Assembly (NCBI GenBank): GCA_947629935.1
Contig: CANRFQ010000008.1
Span: 1-54,325, forward strand
DNA: 54,325 bases
Reading direction: 5' to 3'
Origin: an uncultured Bacilli bacterium
Lineage (GTDB): Bacteria; Bacillota_I; Bacilli_A; RF39; UBA660
How positions within the stretch are numbered: the stretch's first letter is position 1; each line of letters begins with the position of its first letter. Below, piece by piece: positions 7,850-16,484 of this stretch. The translations under genes and the position numbers were made by a program. A model generated the notes under the pieces. It did not search any database. It worked only from the letters and a program-made list of their open reading frames with translations, and was not told where the DNA came from.

Positions 7850-7899
7850 GTCCTCACCTTCCTACTTATAAGTGTGGACAACTTTTAAGCTTTTATGCT

Positions 7900-8823
7900 C
7901 TAAATTTTGGTAATTGTGACATTTTTATAATAATGGGTGAGAATTTCTTGATAATTAGACCCATTTTTGGCCATAACATTGGCTCCATATTGACTCATCC
8001 CTACACCATGGCCATATCCATTAGTAGTGATTTCAACTTCACTATCTTTAACCTTAATTATAAAATCCGTCGAGCGCAAGCCCAACAAACTGCGCACTTG
8101 GGTTCCGGTAAAGGTTTGATTGTTAATACTTAAACTATTTATACGTCCCGACGAACTGTAGTTTAGATCTTTGATCGTAATCGAAGCGCAATTTACATTT
8201 AATTTTTGACAAAAGTCATTTTTGGAAAATGTTGTAGTTTGGATTGTATTAGGCGATATAGTGTTTTCTCCCGCACTTTCCACACTGACTAAATAATCCT
8301 GAGTTTCATTAAAAACATTAGCGCAATCTTCTGTATAACCATTACTCATGGCAAAATAATAAGATTTGATTATTTCATCATTGTATTTGATTACTTGATT
8401 TTTGGTTTCAGCAACCGCTTGTTTAACTTTCTCTAAATATTTGGGATATTCATCGTGCCATTTAGACTGCATTTGCTCTTCGGTTAAATATACTTGATCA
8501 GCAGTTGTGGCCATAACATCATAGTCTTGATTTAATGATTTTTTATACATAGCATAGGTTCTGGAAGCCACCGCTTGTGCTTTTAGGGCTTCCATTTCAA
8601 AACTAGCTGGCATTTCTCCGGCTACAACGCCTACTACATAATCTTCTAAATCTAGCTCTTCGGTCTTATCACTCAGTTGCAATTTAACTGTATAATGCTT
8701 TTCTTCTGCTTGAGGAGCTTGTTTAATTTCGGGCAAATTAAAATTAGTTTCTGTATTAAAGAAACTAATTACTGCAATTGGTAAAAGAATAATAACAATA
8801 CTTAATAGTATTTTATTTTTCAT
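7900..8823 (-). CDS. spoIID: Stage II sporulation protein D, lytic transglycosylase
   Basis: SpoIID cuts glycan strands during engulfment. The 307-residue protein has an N-terminal membrane helix and the SpoIID/LytB domain with GEMPASFEMEALKAQAVASR (catalytic Glu region, about 70-90) and the closing GYGHGVGMSQYGA motif. The ATG at 8823 is preferred to a TTG four codons upstream: the GGGTGAT ribosome site overlaps that TTG. It lies four bases from the DUF1146 stop and heads the spoIID-spoIIQ pair, as in Bacillus. Confidence 0.95.
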   Translation of the reverse strand: MKNKILLSIVIILLPIAVISFFNTETNFNLPEIKQAPQAEEKHYTVKLQLSDKTEELDLEDYVVGVVAGEMPASFEMEALKAQAVASRTYAMYKKSLNQDYDVMATTADQVYLTEEQMQSKWHDEYPKYLEKVKQAVAETKNQVIKYNDEIIKSYYFAMSNGYTEDCANVFNETQDYLVSVESAGENTISPNTIQTTTFSKNDFCQKLNVNCASITIKDLNYSSSGRINSLSINNQTFTGTQVRSLLGLRSTDFIIKVKDSEVEITTNGYGHGVGMSQYGANVMAKNGSNYQEILTHYYKNVTITKI

Positions 8824-8827
8824 AGCA

Positions 8828-9031
8828 TCACCCAAGAAATACTTTACTAAACTCTAAAAAATCGATTAAGAAATTAGTCAATAAGTAGCCACTTATAAAA
8901 CTTAAAATCATCACTAATATCCTAGTTTCGAGGATTTTATTTTTTTTTATAAACTTTTCAAAATTCACAGCACTTAAAGCAAAAGCACTAATAAGGACAA
9001 AAACAATATAAATATATACTTTATAATCCAT
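8828..9031 (-). CDS. DUF1146 (YwzB-like) small membrane protein
   Basis: A 67-residue protein with two membrane helices separated by a conserved-looking basic stretch (ALSAVNFEKFIKKNKILETRIL), the DUF1146 pattern seen in YwzB beside spoIID in Bacillus. The ATG at 9031 follows GGTGA at good spacing and the gene overlaps the rpiB stop by 11 bases, so the two are probably translationally coupled. Function unknown. Confidence 0.75.
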   Translation of the reverse strand: MDYKVYIYIVFVLISAFALSAVNFEKFIKKNKILETRILVMILSFISGYLLTNFLIDFLEFSKVFLG

Positions 9032-9476
9032 TATATTCACCATTTTCATATTTTATGATTTTCTCTACTCTTCTTATGTGTCTTTCTTCAAAAGAAAATT
9101 CAGTATTGATAAAAGTTTTGATAATTTCTTTGATTTCTTCAAAATCTAAACTTGATGAAAAAGCTAAAATATTGGCGTTGTTATCAACTCTCGTCATTTT
9201 GGCATCATGAACATTATGCACATTAGCACAACGGATACCTTTTACTTTGTTAGCCGCAATCGAAATCCCAATACCAGTTGTACATATTAAGATCCCGTAT
9301 TGTACTTCTTTATTAACTACACTTTTGGCTACGGCAAAGGCAAAATCTGGATAATCATCGGTTGGCGTATTAACCTTACTGAAATCCAAAACTTCAATAT
9401 GATTTTGTAAAAGATATTCAATAACCCTTAATTTTAATTCTCTTCCTGCATGATCGGTTGCAATAGCTATTTTCAT
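9021..9476 (-). CDS. rpiB: Ribose-5-phosphate isomerase B
   Basis: RpiB interconverts ribose-5-phosphate and ribulose-5-phosphate (pentose phosphate pathway, cytosol). The 151-residue protein has the family motifs ATDHAGRELK near the start, the active-site CTTGIGISIAANK (Cys base, about 65-77) and RHIRRVEKI near the end. The ATG at 9476 with GGGTGAT is preferred to a GTG three codons earlier. In B. subtilis its homologue YwlF lies in the same chromosomal neighbourhood. Confidence 0.94.
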   Translation of the reverse strand: MKIAIATDHAGRELKLRVIEYLLQNHIEVLDFSKVNTPTDDYPDFAFAVAKSVVNKEVQYGILICTTGIGISIAANKVKGIRCANVHNVHDAKMTRVDNNANILAFSSSLDFEEIKEIIKTFINTEFSFEERHIRRVEKIIKYENGEYNGL

Positions 9477-9538
9477 TTTTATCACCCTTTATATTTTTAT
9501 TTTAGCAAAAACTATCTATAAAGTCTAATTGTATCAAT

Positions 9539-9563
9539 CAAAAAACTGCACTTAATTATGCAG
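9539..9563 (-). terminator. Terminator of rpmE
   Basis: On the minus strand CTGCA and TGCAG pair around an eight-base AT loop, followed by six T residues. It overlaps the rpmE stop codon. Confidence 0.7.
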
Positions 9564-9768
9564 CTTTCTTATCTTGATTTAAACCAAATTTTTTGTTGAA
9601 TTTTTCTACAGTACCAGTTCTTTTTGCTTGTTGTTTACCTGTATAAAATGAATGACATTTATCACAGACTTCGGCATGAAACTCAGGAACAGTAGACTTT
9701 GTAGTAAAAGTTGCTCCACAAGCACATGTAACTTTACAATCAACTAATTTTGGATGTATATCTTTCAT
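9556..9768 (-). CDS. rpmE: 50S ribosomal protein L31, zinc-binding form
   Basis: A 70-residue bL31. It keeps the cysteine pairs of the zinc-bound form (CKVTCACG and CDKC), and the typical start [15 protein letters not shown]. The ATG at 9768 follows GAGGA; a longer reading upstream would run into the leader. Zinc-binding L31 is usual when zinc is plentiful; a zinc-free partner is not in the window. Confidence 0.96.
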   Translation of the reverse strand: MKDIHPKLVDCKVTCACGATFTTKSTVPEFHAEVCDKCHSFYTGKQQAKRTGTVEKFNKKFGLNQDKKAA

Positions 9769-9827
9769 ATATATATCCTCCTTCCGCCATACTAAATCCA
9801 TAGTATAGTAATTTCTCGTTCTTATGT

Positions 9828-9855
9828 ATTATATCATAAAAGTTCAACTTTACAA
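9828..9855 (-). promoter_or_regulatory. Promoter of rpmE and leader hairpin
   Basis: Minus-strand TTGTAA (9850-9855) and TATAAT (9828-9833) lie 16 bases apart. The leader of about 50 bases contains a small ATACTA/TAGTAT stem (9789-9806) directly before the ribosome site; L31 autoregulates through its leader in E. coli, so this could matter, but the stem is only six pairs. Confidence 0.55.
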
Positions 9856-9898
9856 CATTTATATGCCAAAAATTCAAAATATATACTGATAATTTATA

Positions 9899-11236
9899 TT
9901 ATTTTTTAGTTAATACATAAGCTTTACCGTCTTCATATTTTGGATTTGTTAAATGGATGGCTGAATAATCTCCAGCGAATATCCTAAACATAGCCCCACT
10001 TATAACATCATCAAATATTGTTTTTAAACTTCTGGCACCACTTTTTAACTTAATTGCCCTTTCGGCAATATATTCTATGAATTCATCATCATAAGTAAAT
10101 TTTATATTCATATTTTTAAATAATGCATGATACGTATTAATTGGACTATAATTAGAATTTACTAATATATGCTTTATATCTTCTTTAGTTAATGAATGCA
10201 TTGCTACTAATTTGGAAAATCTCCCCATTAACTCTCGCATAATGCCATAATTAACAAAATCAGGAGCAGTTAATTTATGATAATTTTCATCTTCGGAAAT
10301 GCCGGAAAATGCTCCTAAAGCCACAATTGAAAGATTAGATGTATTAAACTTTATATTATCAAAATAATACGTTGTCCCATCTAATAATTTTAATAATGAT
10401 CTTTGCACACCGTTTCTAGAAACATGATCTTGAGAATTCTGTTTTTTTTCGGCTAATTTATCAAACTCATCAAGAACTAGGATTCCTTTTTGAGCAAGTT
10501 CAATGTTTTTGTCAGATTCCATATATAAATCTTTTAGCATATCTTGAATTTCTCTTCCTACAAAACCTGTTTCCGATAAAGATGTGGAGTCTTCAATTAC
10601 AATTGGCACATTATATATTTTAGCAATTTGTGTTAGAATTTCTGTTTTTCCAGTGCCAGTTGGACCATAAACAATTAAATTTTCTTTTAATTTTTTTATC
10701 ATATCAGGATCTAAAGAAGAATTTATAACTTTTTGATTTTTAAATAAAGTCGTTAAAATAGCCATGATTTGTTCATCTTGAGAAATAATAGTTTCTTTAA
10801 TACTTGCATACATTTTAGAAATATCTTTATCATTATTTAAGGCAACTTCATCATATTTTTTTCCTGTTTCCTCAATACATTCTAAAATTTTAGGGTCACT
10901 TATTTTATGAAAACGACCTGTGTGCTTGACCAAAGTCCAATAAGTACCAACTAAGGAAGCATATTTACGAGAAAAAGCATCTAAATCAAAGTCATTATTA
11001 TTTTCTTTTTCTAATTCGGTAAAATTTTTAAACCCGCCATATATTGTTTTGTTACCAGTAGGATAAAGGAGAGTACCAAAGTTTTTGGACAAACAAACAA
11101 AAGCAGGGCCAAAATCAAAATCATGAAGGCAGCCAAAAACATAATCAATAATTTTATAGTATTCTTTTAGTTTTCCTCTAACATTACATTCCTTTTTCTT
11201 AAATATGTATGCTGCTCCAAAATTATAATAGTTCAT
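9899..11236 (-). CDS. ClpX-like AAA+ ATPase without zinc domain
   Basis: A 445-residue protein. The C-terminal two-thirds are a ClpX-type AAA+ module: Walker A GPTGTGKT (191-198), pore loop TGFVG (223-227, GYVG in ClpX), Walker B ILVLDEFDK (252-260), QRSLLKLLDGT (278-288), arginine-finger region GRF (338-340) and sensor 2 GAR (400-402). It lacks the N-terminal C4 zinc domain of ClpX and the IGF/LGF ClpP-docking loop. The first 150 residues (NYYNFGAAYIF, FDFGPAFVCL) match nothing I recognise. It is therefore probably a ClpP-independent unfoldase or remodeller. It lies between murA and rpmE. The true clpX must be elsewhere. Confidence 0.8.
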   Translation of the reverse strand: MNYYNFGAAYIFKKKECNVRGKLKEYYKIIDYVFGCLHDFDFGPAFVCLSKNFGTLLYPTGNKTIYGGFKNFTELEKENNNDFDLDAFSRKYASLVGTYWTLVKHTGRFHKISDPKILECIEETGKKYDEVALNNDKDISKMYASIKETIISQDEQIMAILTTLFKNQKVINSSLDPDMIKKLKENLIVYGPTGTGKTEILTQIAKIYNVPIVIEDSTSLSETGFVGREIQDMLKDLYMESDKNIELAQKGILVLDEFDKLAEKKQNSQDHVSRNGVQRSLLKLLDGTTYYFDNIKFNTSNLSIVALGAFSGISEDENYHKLTAPDFVNYGIMRELMGRFSKLVAMHSLTKEDIKHILVNSNYSPINTYHALFKNMNIKFTYDDEFIEYIAERAIKLKSGARSLKTIFDDVISGAMFRIFAGDYSAIHLTNPKYEDGKAYVLTKK

Positions 11237-11302
11237 CCAATCAGCTCCCGTGGAATCTATCTTAACATATATATATATAAAATAAAACTACTTTTTCAGT
11301 AA

Positions 11303-12565
11303 TTATATTTCATCAATTTTAATCACTGCGCCAACGGAAGAAAGTTTTCCCACGATATTTTCATAACCTCTTAATATGTGTTCGATATTCGTAATAATAG
11401 TTGTTCCCTCCGCAATCATGCCAGCCACAAGCATAGCAGCTCCAGCGCGCAGGTCGGTAGCAATAACTTCTCGACCAGTTAAAGCTGTCTTACCTTTAAT
11501 AATCGCTTTTTTATCAAATAGTTTTATGTCGGCTCCCATAGAATTTAAGTGTTTTATATGACGCATGCGATTTTCGTAAATTGTTTCTTCAAATAGCGAC
11601 TCTCCCTCACATTGTGTCAAAAGAGTACTCATAGGTTGTCCTAAATCCGTAGGAAATCCGGGATAGACTAAAGTTCGCACATTGACTGGTTTTAACTTTC
11701 TACTTTTATTAACGATTATTTTTGTTCCTTTTATTTCAAAATTGGCACCTGCTTCGTGCAATTTAGTTAAAACAGATTCCAAATGTTCTTTAATAATACC
11801 CTCAATTACTAAGTTTTTGCCTAAAAGACTGCCAATCATTAAATAAGTTCCCGCTTCAATTCGGTCCGGAATAACTTCCACGATTCCGTTTCCTAATTTG
11901 GAAACTCCTTCTATTTTAATTTCACTTGTTCCAGCTCCTTTAACTTTAGCACCCATAGAATTTAAGAAGGCTGCCACATTAACAATTTCTGGTTCCATAG
12001 CCGCATTATAAATAGAAGTAACACCCTCCGCTTTAATAGCTGCTAACATAATATTAACTGTAGCACCCACACTAGCAACATCTAAAAATATCTCCGCGCC
12101 ATGCAGTTTTTTGGCTTTAATTATATACTTATCGCCCTCTTGAGTAATCTCAGCCCCCATTTTCTTAAAGCCTTTTAAATGAAAGTCAATAGGACGGCTG
12201 CCAATGTTACAGCCTCCGGGAAAAGATATTTCCACATATTTATACTTAGTTAGTAGTGCTCCCATATAATAATATGAGGCACGCAATTTATTGGAAAATT
12301 CATTTTTTATTTCTTTGTTTTGACAATTTTTATTATTAATTTTGATAGTTTCATTTTGATAAGATATATCGCTACCTAAATATTTAGTTATTTCTTCTAA
12401 ATTCTTGACATCACTTATGGCCGGAACATTATAAATTACTGCTTCATCTTCTGCAAGAATGGCCGCGGGAATCAAGGCAACTACCGAATTTTTAGCACCA
12501 CCGATTTTGATTTTCCCCGAAAGTTCATGTTTGCCCTCTATAACTAGTCTTTTTATAAAAACCAC
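11303..12565 (-). CDS. murA: UDP-N-acetylglucosamine 1-carboxyvinyltransferase
   Basis: MurA makes the first committed step of peptidoglycan synthesis, transferring enolpyruvate from PEP. The 420-residue protein has the start IxGxHELSGKIKIGGAKNS, the catalytic Cys in FPGGCNIGSRPID (fosfomycin target present), and the DLRAGAAMLVAGMIA loop. The only standard start codon in place is the GTG at 12565, which is embedded in the apparent ribosome site AAAGGGTGG; an ATA lies at ideal spacing downstream. A -10 box (TATAAT on minus, 12590-12595) lies just upstream. Confidence 0.95.
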   Translation of the reverse strand: MVFIKRLVIEGKHELSGKIKIGGAKNSVVALIPAAILAEDEAVIYNVPAISDVKNLEEITKYLGSDISYQNETIKINNKNCQNKEIKNEFSNKLRASYYYMGALLTKYKYVEISFPGGCNIGSRPIDFHLKGFKKMGAEITQEGDKYIIKAKKLHGAEIFLDVASVGATVNIMLAAIKAEGVTSIYNAAMEPEIVNVAAFLNSMGAKVKGAGTSEIKIEGVSKLGNGIVEVIPDRIEAGTYLMIGSLLGKNLVIEGIIKEHLESVLTKLHEAGANFEIKGTKIIVNKSRKLKPVNVRTLVYPGFPTDLGQPMSTLLTQCEGESLFEETIYENRMRHIKHLNSMGADIKLFDKKAIIKGKTALTGREVIATDLRAGAAMLVAGMIAEGTTIITNIEHILRGYENIVGKLSSVGAVIKIDEI

Positions 12566-12647
12566 CCTTTCTAGGCCTTTTATTTATTATATTATAACAA
12601 TTAAAAATAGTTTAATAAAATAAATTAACCTTTACTTTACAGCTTAA

Positions 12648-13181
12648 TTAAAATAAATGAAGGATTCCAATAATAAATAAAAGAGCAATACCAAACATAG
12701 TTGCCGTTTGTCCCCATTTTTGCTGCGAATATTTACCAATAGTCAGCCCTAAAAAAGTAAAAGTAAAACTGCATCCGGCAAAGATTAAGGCAGCCATAAA
12801 AAAATTACTAGTTAAAGCTGATAAGCCAATGCCAGTTGTAAAGGAATCAAAACTAACACTTAAGGCAAAAAGAATAACGCCAATTAACTTTAAATCAATC
12901 GCTTCCTCTTTTGGCCAAAGCAAATCTTTAATCATTAAAAAAGCAATTAAAAATAAAATAATGCTAACTAAATAACGCGGGTTTATAAATAGTAATTTCA
13001 AAATTTGTTTACCTAATAAAAGTCCTAATAAAGGCATTATAAAATGCATAATACCAACGATAAAGGAAATTTGCATGATTTTTTTGTGCTTTAATCCTAA
13101 AGTACCAATGCTTAAAGATAAAGAAAAGGTATCCATACTTAAAGCGACGCCAATGCTAAATAAACTCAGTAATTCAATCAT
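12648..13181 (-). CDS. mntP: MntP/YtaF-family manganese efflux protein
   Basis: A 177-residue protein with six membrane helices made of two homologous halves, each with an acidic motif in a helix: ALSMDTFSLSLSIG (about 13-26) and ALSVSFDSFTTGIGL (about 107-121). This is the DUF204 pattern of MntP manganese exporters. YtaF sporulation proteins share the fold, so the exact subfamily is not certain, but position after spoIIR matches mntP (ywlD) in Bacillus. ATG with AGGAGG. Confidence 0.85.
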   Translation of the reverse strand: MIELLSLFSIGVALSMDTFSLSLSIGTLGLKHKKIMQISFIVGIMHFIMPLLGLLLGKQILKLLFINPRYLVSIILFLIAFLMIKDLLWPKEEAIDLKLIGVILFALSVSFDSFTTGIGLSALTSNFFMAALIFAGCSFTFTFLGLTIGKYSQQKWGQTATMFGIALLFIIGILHLF

Positions 13182-13222
13182 TTAAAAATCCTCCTAAATA
13201 ATTATATTAAGGAAGATTTGTT

Positions 13223-13756
13223 TTATTTACGAAATTTATCTATTATTTTCTTGATAAATAACTGATACTCTACTTCATCGGTATCATTTTCGGAAGCCTC
13301 TAACATACATAACGGAGGAAACAAAACACACCACCAGTTATCGCCTTGTCCTTCTCCTAAAGTAACTACTAAAGATTCATATTCCCCTGCGTCATAAGTA
13401 ACACCTTTAAATTCTTTTTGAGGAAAATAATTATTACCATATACTACTTTAATATTCTCTTGTTTATTTTGACTACTTAGAGTATTTTCAACATTGTTTT
13501 CGATAGTTGCAATATTATTTTTTAATATATTACGACTATCTTCTATATTTTGAGAATCTTTTAATAATGAAGAAAGCTCTTTATTGAGCGAGGTTTTTAC
13601 TTTGTTTTTTAAGAGTTGATCTTGCTCTTTATTACTATTGGCTATAATCCGAAAACGAATAGACTCTTTAGGAATTATTATTTTTTCGGTGATTTGATTA
13701 GGAATAAAATAAACAACTCCAAGGATTGCTAAAGCAATTATTATAAATTTTTTCAT
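13223..13756 (-). CDS. spoIIR: Stage II sporulation protein R
   Basis: SpoIIR is secreted from the forespore and triggers SpoIIGA to process pro-sigma-E in the mother cell. The 177-residue protein has a signal/anchor helix (about 3-20), the conserved SIRFRIIANSNKEQDQLLKNKVK stretch in its first third, and the C-terminal GEGQGDNWWCVLFPPLCML motif. It is the usual neighbour of prmC and mntP. The ribosome site lies in a hairpin. Confidence 0.94.
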   Translation of the reverse strand: MKKFIIIALAILGVVYFIPNQITEKIIIPKESIRFRIIANSNKEQDQLLKNKVKTSLNKELSSLLKDSQNIEDSRNILKNNIATIENNVENTLSSQNKQENIKVVYGNNYFPQKEFKGVTYDAGEYESLVVTLGEGQGDNWWCVLFPPLCMLEASENDTDEVEYQLFIKKIIDKFRK

Positions 13757-13763
13757 AAAAAAT

Positions 13764-13792
13764 GCTACCTTTCTAACTTTTTTATGGGTAGC
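13764..13792 (-). promoter_or_regulatory. Hairpin over the spoIIR ribosome site
   Basis: On the minus strand GCTACC and GGTAGC pair across about 17 bases, followed by ATTTTTT and the spoIIR ATG. The second arm contains part of the AAAGG ribosome site. It may be a prmC terminator, a translation brake on spoIIR, or both. Confidence 0.5.
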
Positions 13793-13803
13793 TTTTCTGT
13801 TTT

Positions 13804-14526
13804 TTATTCACAATTATTTATTACAAACACAAATCTATCAAAGTCATTATAATCTTTTTCGCCATAAATATAGGCATTGGGAAAGAATTTTTGAAAAATC
13901 TTGATTACTTCTTCTTTTTGATTGTAACCAATTTCTAAAGCAATAATACTCTTCTCTTTTATTACTTGGCAACTCTTTTGCGCAATAGCTTCGTAAAACT
14001 CTAAACCATTATGAGCTGCAAAAATAGCGTCTTGAGGTTCATACTTAGTTTTTTCATCAACTTTTTCATCATATGCCACATAAGGAGGATTGCTAATAAT
14101 TAAGTCATACGTACCAAAAAAATCATCTTTTAAAATATCCAGATTTTGAAATTCTATTTGGACATTATTATGTTTGGCATTTTCCTTTGCCACCTTTAAA
14201 GCCTTAGAGGAATAGTCGATAGCCGTTACCGCTGCTGAATATTCTTTTTTTAAAGCAATGGCGATACAACCACTACCGGTGGCTAAATCTAAAATCTGGG
14301 GATTGGTAAATTGATATTTTTTTAAAAGGTTCAAAGTTTTTTCCACTAATTGCTCCGTTTCAAAACGGGGAATTAAAACATCCTCATTGACTTTAATGGG
14401 ATAACCGTAAAATTCAACATCCCCGATTATATATTGCAAAGGATAGCCCTCATGATACTTTTTTAAAGCTTCAGCTTGGGAAGAGGCCGGAATGTATTTT
14501 TTTAATAATTCTAAATCGCGATTCAT
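13804..14526 (-). CDS. prmC: Peptide chain release factor N5-glutamine methyltransferase
   Basis: PrmC methylates the Gln of the GGQ motif of release factors. The 240-residue protein has the SAM-binding LDLATGSGCIAIALKK (about 95-110) and the catalytic NPPYVA motif (about 165). At 240 residues it is shorter than the usual 275-290, mostly in the N-terminal substrate-recognition domain. Its ATG overlaps the stop of its substrate gene prfA by one base (TAATG). Confidence 0.94.
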   Translation of the reverse strand: MNRDLELLKKYIPASSQAEALKKYHEGYPLQYIIGDVEFYGYPIKVNEDVLIPRFETEQLVEKTLNLLKKYQFTNPQILDLATGSGCIAIALKKEYSAAVTAIDYSSKALKVAKENAKHNNVQIEFQNLDILKDDFFGTYDLIISNPPYVAYDEKVDEKTKYEPQDAIFAAHNGLEFYEAIAQKSCQVIKEKSIIALEIGYNQKEEVIKIFQKFFPNAYIYGEKDYNDFDRFVFVINNCE

Positions 14527-15581
14527 TATTGTCCAGCTAATTTTCTTTTTTGATCTTCGGTAATTAAAGCTTCAATGATTTTGTCGATATCACCTTGCAT
14601 TACTTTATCTAAGGTATTAATAGTAAACCCAATACGATGGTCAGTTACACGATTTTGAGGATAATTATACGTACGAATCTTTTCGGCACGGTCGCCTGTT
14701 CCAATCTTACTTCTTCTTTCTTCGCCTAATTCTTTATCTCGTTGTTGGAGTTTTAAATCGTATAGACGAGCTCTTAAAATTTTGAAAGCTTTTTCTTTAT
14801 TTTTTATTTGACTACGCTCCGTTTGAGAATAGACAACTATTCCCGTGGGAATATGCGTAAGTCTAACGGCAGAATCCGTTGTATTAACACCTTGGCCTCC
14901 ATTACCACTAGCTCTTGTAATATCAATTCTTACTTCACTTAAATCTAAATCACTATCAACTTCTTCAATTTCGGGCATTACTAAAACAGTAGCCGTTGAG
15001 GTATGCACGCGCCCTTGGGTTTCTGTAACAGGTACCCTTTGAACGCGATGGGCGCCACTTTCATATTTTAGTTTCGAATAAACATTTTCCCCTTTTATCA
15101 TGAAGCTAATTTGCGAAAATCCGCCAGCTTCTCCTTTTTCTTCTTGCATTATTTCAATATGCCAGCCTTGCTTTTCGGCATATTTTTTATACATATCAAA
15201 TAAATCCCCGGCAAAAATGTTTCCTTCGTCGCCTCCGGCTGCCCCTCTTATTTCCATAATTATATTTTTATCATCATTTTCATCTTTCGGGATTAATAAT
15301 ATTTCTAATTCTTGCGTAAGCTTTTCTTTTTGATTTTCTAAAGAAGGTAATTCTTGTTCAGCTAAAGGTGCTAATTCCGGATCCTTTAACATTTCTTTAG
15401 AACCTTCTATTTCTTCTATTACTTGTTTATAACTATTATATTTATTAACTATTTCTTCTAAATCACTCTGCTCTTTTGATAATGTCTTCATTTTATTATA
15501 ATCATTTAAGACTTCAGGTGTTGATAGTTGCTCAGTCACATTATTATATCTTTTCAATATATCTTCTAATCTTTCGATCAT
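14526..15581 (-). CDS. prfA: Peptide chain release factor 1
   Basis: RF1 ends translation at UAA and UAG. The 351-residue protein has the GGQ peptidyl-hydrolysis loop (GNGGQGVNTTDSA, about 225-237), the anticodon-like recognition domain, and the conserved RTYNYPQNRVTDHRI end. The ATG at 15581 follows AAGGTGAGGTGG; an in-frame GTG three codons upstream lies inside that ribosome site. First gene of a prfA-prmC pair downstream of rpoE. Confidence 0.97.
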   Translation of the reverse strand: MIERLEDILKRYNNVTEQLSTPEVLNDYNKMKTLSKEQSDLEEIVNKYNSYKQVIEEIEGSKEMLKDPELAPLAEQELPSLENQKEKLTQELEILLIPKDENDDKNIIMEIRGAAGGDEGNIFAGDLFDMYKKYAEKQGWHIEIMQEEKGEAGGFSQISFMIKGENVYSKLKYESGAHRVQRVPVTETQGRVHTSTATVLVMPEIEEVDSDLDLSEVRIDITRASGNGGQGVNTTDSAVRLTHIPTGIVVYSQTERSQIKNKEKAFKILRARLYDLKLQQRDKELGEERRSKIGTGDRAEKIRTYNYPQNRVTDHRIGFTINTLDKVMQGDIDKIIEALITEDQKRKLAGQ

Positions 15582-15599
15582 GATTGCCACCTCACCTTC

Positions 15600-16034
15600 T
15601 TAATCTAAATTATCATTTTCTTCATCATCGGGATCAATAACAGCTAAATCTTTTAAATCATCTTCCATGATATCGTCATCATCAGAATCTTCATCAAAGA
15701 TTTCTTCATTTTCTTCCTCTTCTTCGTCATCATCTTTATCGACAAATACTTCCTCTTCTTCATCATCATCAATGACTACTTTTTGACTATGATTTTCTCT
15801 TAAATCCCAATAACCATTTTCTAACATTAAAAATCTTTTCTCCGTAGAAATTAGTTCAAAAAAGTCAGCAATCTGCGTCTCGAAAACGGTATCACTTAAA
15901 TTTAAAATTTCACAAACTTTTTTAAATAGATCATTTATCTTCATTTTTGAACCAGCTTCTTTTAAAATCATATAAGCTAAGTCATCATAAGACATATTTT
16001 CTAAATCTTCTTTATTTAAATCTTTAATTTTCAT
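15600..16034 (-). CDS. rpoE: RNA polymerase delta subunit
   Basis: Delta is the Bacilli-specific RNA polymerase subunit that destabilises open complexes and aids polymerase recycling. The 144-residue protein has the winged-helix HARE-HTH domain (about 1-85; YDDLAYMILKEAG, RFLMLENGYWDLRE) followed by a long Asp/Glu tail. ATG at 16034 with GGAGG. It precedes prfA; in B. subtilis other genes separate the two. Confidence 0.93.
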   Translation of the reverse strand: MKIKDLNKEDLENMSYDDLAYMILKEAGSKMKINDLFKKVCEILNLSDTVFETQIADFFELISTEKRFLMLENGYWDLRENHSQKVVIDDDEEEEVFVDKDDDEEEEENEEIFDEDSDDDDIMEDDLKDLAVIDPDDEENDNLD

Positions 16035-16102
16035 AATTTCCTCCAAGTTCTAGAACATTATACGATATTTTTAGATAATTGTGTTAATTTTTTCAATTAT
16101 TT

Positions 16103-16459
16103 TTAATTCTTTACAATAACAACTTTATTTAAGGCATCATCACTTTCAATTTTATAAATGATTTCTATATAGTTTTCTCCCTTATTATATAAGGCTTTTT
16201 CCACTTCGATATTTAAAAGTAAATCTTCTTTTTGAAGATAAATATCACAAGAATTTGTTTGACCAATTTTTAAAGAAAATTTATACTCATCATCTATTCT
16301 GGCAAATATTAGCTCTTGCTCATTAATTGTAATTTTTGTTAAGACTTCATCCCAATAAGTTAAAGTTTGATCAGACTTATTATATTGTCCGTTAATATTT
16401 TTATTCTCATAAACTTTAACATCATCTTTAAATAAAGTAACCTCAATATTGAAAGTCAA
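16103..16459 (-). CDS. DUF1934 (YwiB-like) beta-barrel protein
   Basis: A small all-beta protein, 118 residues from the start chosen here. Pattern and position (between a PBP gene and rpoE, where Bacillus has ywiB) suggest DUF1934, a calycin-like family of unknown function. The open frame extends upstream to 16513, but a near-perfect promoter covers that part, so transcripts would begin inside it. A TTG at 16459, preceded by AAGGTGA, gives MTFNIEVTLF and is the most likely start. Confidence 0.6.
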   Translation of the reverse strand: MTFNIEVTLFKDDVKVYENKNINGQYNKSDQTLTYWDEVLTKITINEQELIFARIDDEYKFSLKIGQTNSCDIYLQKEDLLLNIEVEKALYNKGENYIEIIYKIESDDALNKVVIVKN

Positions 16460-16484
16460 CAAATCACCTTCAGTCTTGTAGGCC

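Noticed and set aside
7850-7899. Sigma-F promoter before spoIIQ
   Set aside because: GCATA is present at a suitable place, but the -10 region does not match GGNNANNNTA well enough to claim.
14838-14853. Palindrome TATTCCCGTGGGAATA in prfA, resembling a Noc site
   Set aside because: It lacks the ATTTCC/GGAAAT arms and lies in a conserved stretch of RF1 coding sequence, so codons explain it.
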